Origin: Planctomycetia bacterium
GTDB lineage: Bacteria > Planctomycetota > UBA1135 > GCA-002686595
Assembly (NCBI GenBank): GCA_005799545.1
Contig: SYGM01000080.1
Span: 1-33,312 of the forward strand
Length of the DNA stretch: 33,312 nt
Direction of reading: 5' to 3'
In this document: piece after piece, positions 32,319 through 33,312 of the stretch
Layout: each line of letters starts with the position of its first letter
Numbering within the stretch: position 1 is the first letter of the stretch
Notes under the pieces: generated by a model
Told to the model about the DNA's origin: nothing
Database searches by the model: none
The model's input: the letters and a program-made list of their open reading frames with translations, nothing else
Made by a program: the position numbers and the translations under genes

Positions 32319-32750
32319 GCGTCTTTTCTCCTTGTCACCGCGAGGGGTCGCGAAGGGGCCGCGACACTCGTTCGACCTCGGACGGTGTCGCTGTGCACGG
32401 GGGGCGGGGGGCCGAGGTGAACAGCGAGGCGCGAGGATAGCGGAAGCGCGAGCGCTCAGGTGGATCGGGGAATGCTAAATCCTTGTCTCCGTCCGGAGCC
32501 TTCGGCTCTGCGTGCGTACCCCGGGCGCGGACACTCTTCGGCGCAAGGAGAGCGACCCGGAACGGCACGAACAACGGACCCCGTCCTCGCTAGGAGCTTT
32601 CTTTTTTCGGCTTTGTCCGTTCGCCCCCCGACCGCCCTCTGGCTCCCCACCCTCGTGCTCCAACCGCCGAGGAAACCACTGCACCCGTTGCTTTTCGACC
32701 GGTTTTATTGGCATAAGCGTCTGTCAGATAACAACTTAAGTCGAAGCTCC
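32319..32750. promoter_or_regulatory. 432-base divergent non-coding region
   Basis: This spacer separates the nine-gene operon (leftward) from the 148-residue gene (rightward). I see no convincing gene in it. It holds a ribosome site for operon gene 1 (near 32325-32335, opposite strand), a run of G at 32399-32411, a small hairpin GAGCC-TTC-GGCTC at 32496-32508, a T-rich run at 32598-32607, and an AT-rich island at 32688-32745 that is unusual for this DNA. A weak sigma-70-like pair for the rightward gene is TTGCTT at 32688 and CATAAG at 32712 with an 18-base spacer. The promoter assignments are guesses. Confidence 0.35.
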
Positions 32751-33197
32751 GTGTTTCTGACGCCCCGCCCGGAGCTCTCCAGCGCCTGGCTTGAAGTCCA
32801 TGAATTCCGTCTGCGATCGCACGACGGAATTCGTCTTTTCGGGATCCGCGCGGAGTGCCAGCAGAACCTCGCCCGCTCCCGCGCTCTGGTGCGACTGCTC
32901 GGTCCCTGTGACTCGCCCGAGCCGGATGCCTCCGAGCTGCTGGAAGGTGGAACCGAGTTCCTCGTTCAGGAACCGGCCGGCCGCAAGCTCGAGGATCGGG
33001 TGATGGACCTGCTGCGCGTGATCCGCCTGGCCGCCCGGCACAGCGGCCGTCCGGTGAGCGAGGTCGACCTGCTCTCCGAGGGCAACCCGCCCGATGAGGT
33101 GCTGATCGTCAGCCAGCTGCTCGCCGACGAAGAAGCCCTGCGGATCCTCTCGCGCGCGGACGATGAGTCCGCCGGCCTTGACTCCCTTCCCGACTGA
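32751..33197 (+). CDS. Hypothetical 148-residue protein
   Basis: I do not recognise a family. The most likely start is GTG at 32751, just after the AT-rich island; upstream open frame to 32460 has no homologous look and lies in the spacer. The protein has no signal peptide or membrane segment. A beta-rich first half (WLEVHEFRLRSHDGIRLFGI, ALVRLLGP) is followed by an acidic turn (SPEPDASELLEGG), a helix (KLEDRVMDLLRVIRLAARHS) and an alternating segment (DEVLIVSQLLADEEALRIL) before an acidic tail. It is likely a small soluble cytoplasmic protein. A 5-bp hairpin at 33205-33217 follows the stop. Confidence 0.55.
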   Translation: MFLTPRPELSSAWLEVHEFRLRSHDGIRLFGIRAECQQNLARSRALVRLLGPCDSPEPDASELLEGGTEFLVQEPAGRKLEDRVMDLLRVIRLAARHSGRPVSEVDLLSEGNPPDEVLIVSQLLADEEALRILSRADDESAGLDSLPD

Positions 33198-33238
33198 TTG
33201 CCGCGCGGTCCGACCGCACAGAGCGTAGGCTCCGTCGG

Positions 33239-33312
33239 ATGAACGCAGAGCGTGATCTCGGTCCTCAACCCCTCGGTGCCTTGCTGGAGCGCCACCAACT
33301 GCGCCCCACCGA
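33239..33312 (+). CDS. Start of a rightward gene cut by the window end
   Basis: ATG at 33239 opens a frame that continues to the window end: MNAERDLGPQPLGALLERHQ then LRPT. The segment LLERHQLRPT is reminiscent of the N-terminus of RsmA/KsgA-type rRNA dimethyltransferases, but 24 residues are too few to name it. There is no clear ribosome site. Confidence 0.35.
   Translation, partial: MNAERDLGPQPLGALLERHQLRPT

Noticed and set aside
32460-32750. Coding extension upstream of the 148-residue gene
   Set aside because: The extra 97 codons are Pro/Arg-rich without structure, cross an AT-rich promoter-like island and have no ribosome site at their ATG.
1-33312. tRNA or rRNA genes
   Set aside because: I looked for T-loop GGTTCRA signatures with cloverleaf arms in the larger spacers and saw none that fit; a covariance-model search would be the decisive check.

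Overview
This is a GC-rich bacterial window, most likely from a member of the Planctomycetota. That placement is an inference. It rests on the many large exported proteins, an M64 peptidase ending in a Cys-bounded domain that I associate with secreted planctomycetal proteins (from memory, not a search), and an archaeal/eukaryotic-type prolyl-tRNA synthetase. I see no rRNA, tRNA, CRISPR array, transposase or phage gene.

Layout. At 1-44 there is the start of a leftward gene. A CsgG-family lipoprotein (262-1080) faces an exported M64 peptidase (1135-2808) across a strong bidirectional hairpin. Then comes a rightward heavy-metal efflux locus (2882-7123) that looks decayed. It has a small His-rich membrane protein, a CusB/CzcB adaptor interrupted by one in-frame TAG, and a CzcA pump that stops after about 600 residues and is joined in frame to what looks like the C-terminal end of a TolC-type protein, again with a TAG at the junction region. 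A leftward pair follows: a transglutaminase/esterase fusion translationally coupled to dbpA. Next are a 36-codon membrane peptide and a GspH-like pseudopilin (rightward), an endonuclease/exonuclease/phosphatase lipoprotein and a DUF1858-rhodanese protein (leftward), an exported protein of unknown function and proS (rightward), and then a ClsB-like phospholipase D protein with a TrpD2/YbiB-like protein (leftward).

The dominant element is a leftward operon of nine consecutive exported amidohydrolase-fold genes (32318 down to 18489, ten domains because one gene is a tandem duplication). The genes overlap or are separated by 3-49 bases, so they are probably one transcript. They share a signal peptide, an N-terminal beta-sandwich strand set, a Gly-rich strand of the form GGxGxxxK, and a C-terminal GSxExGKDAD motif. 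They belong near the imidazolonepropionase-related amidohydrolases. Only two adjacent members (21279-22544 and 22544-23920) keep the complete metal site (HxH, His, His, Asp). The other eight domains have lost most or all metal ligands. The operon therefore looks like two active hydrolases embedded in a set of expressed pseudoenzymes. Several members carry long Lys/Glu-rich inserts or tails, one a His-rich tail and one an extra inserted beta-rich domain. This is the best candidate in the window for an undescribed system, perhaps a multi-subunit periplasmic hydrolase assembly.

The operon starts from a 432-base non-coding region shared with a divergent gene for a 148-residue protein of unknown function (32751-33197). 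The window ends inside a further rightward gene.
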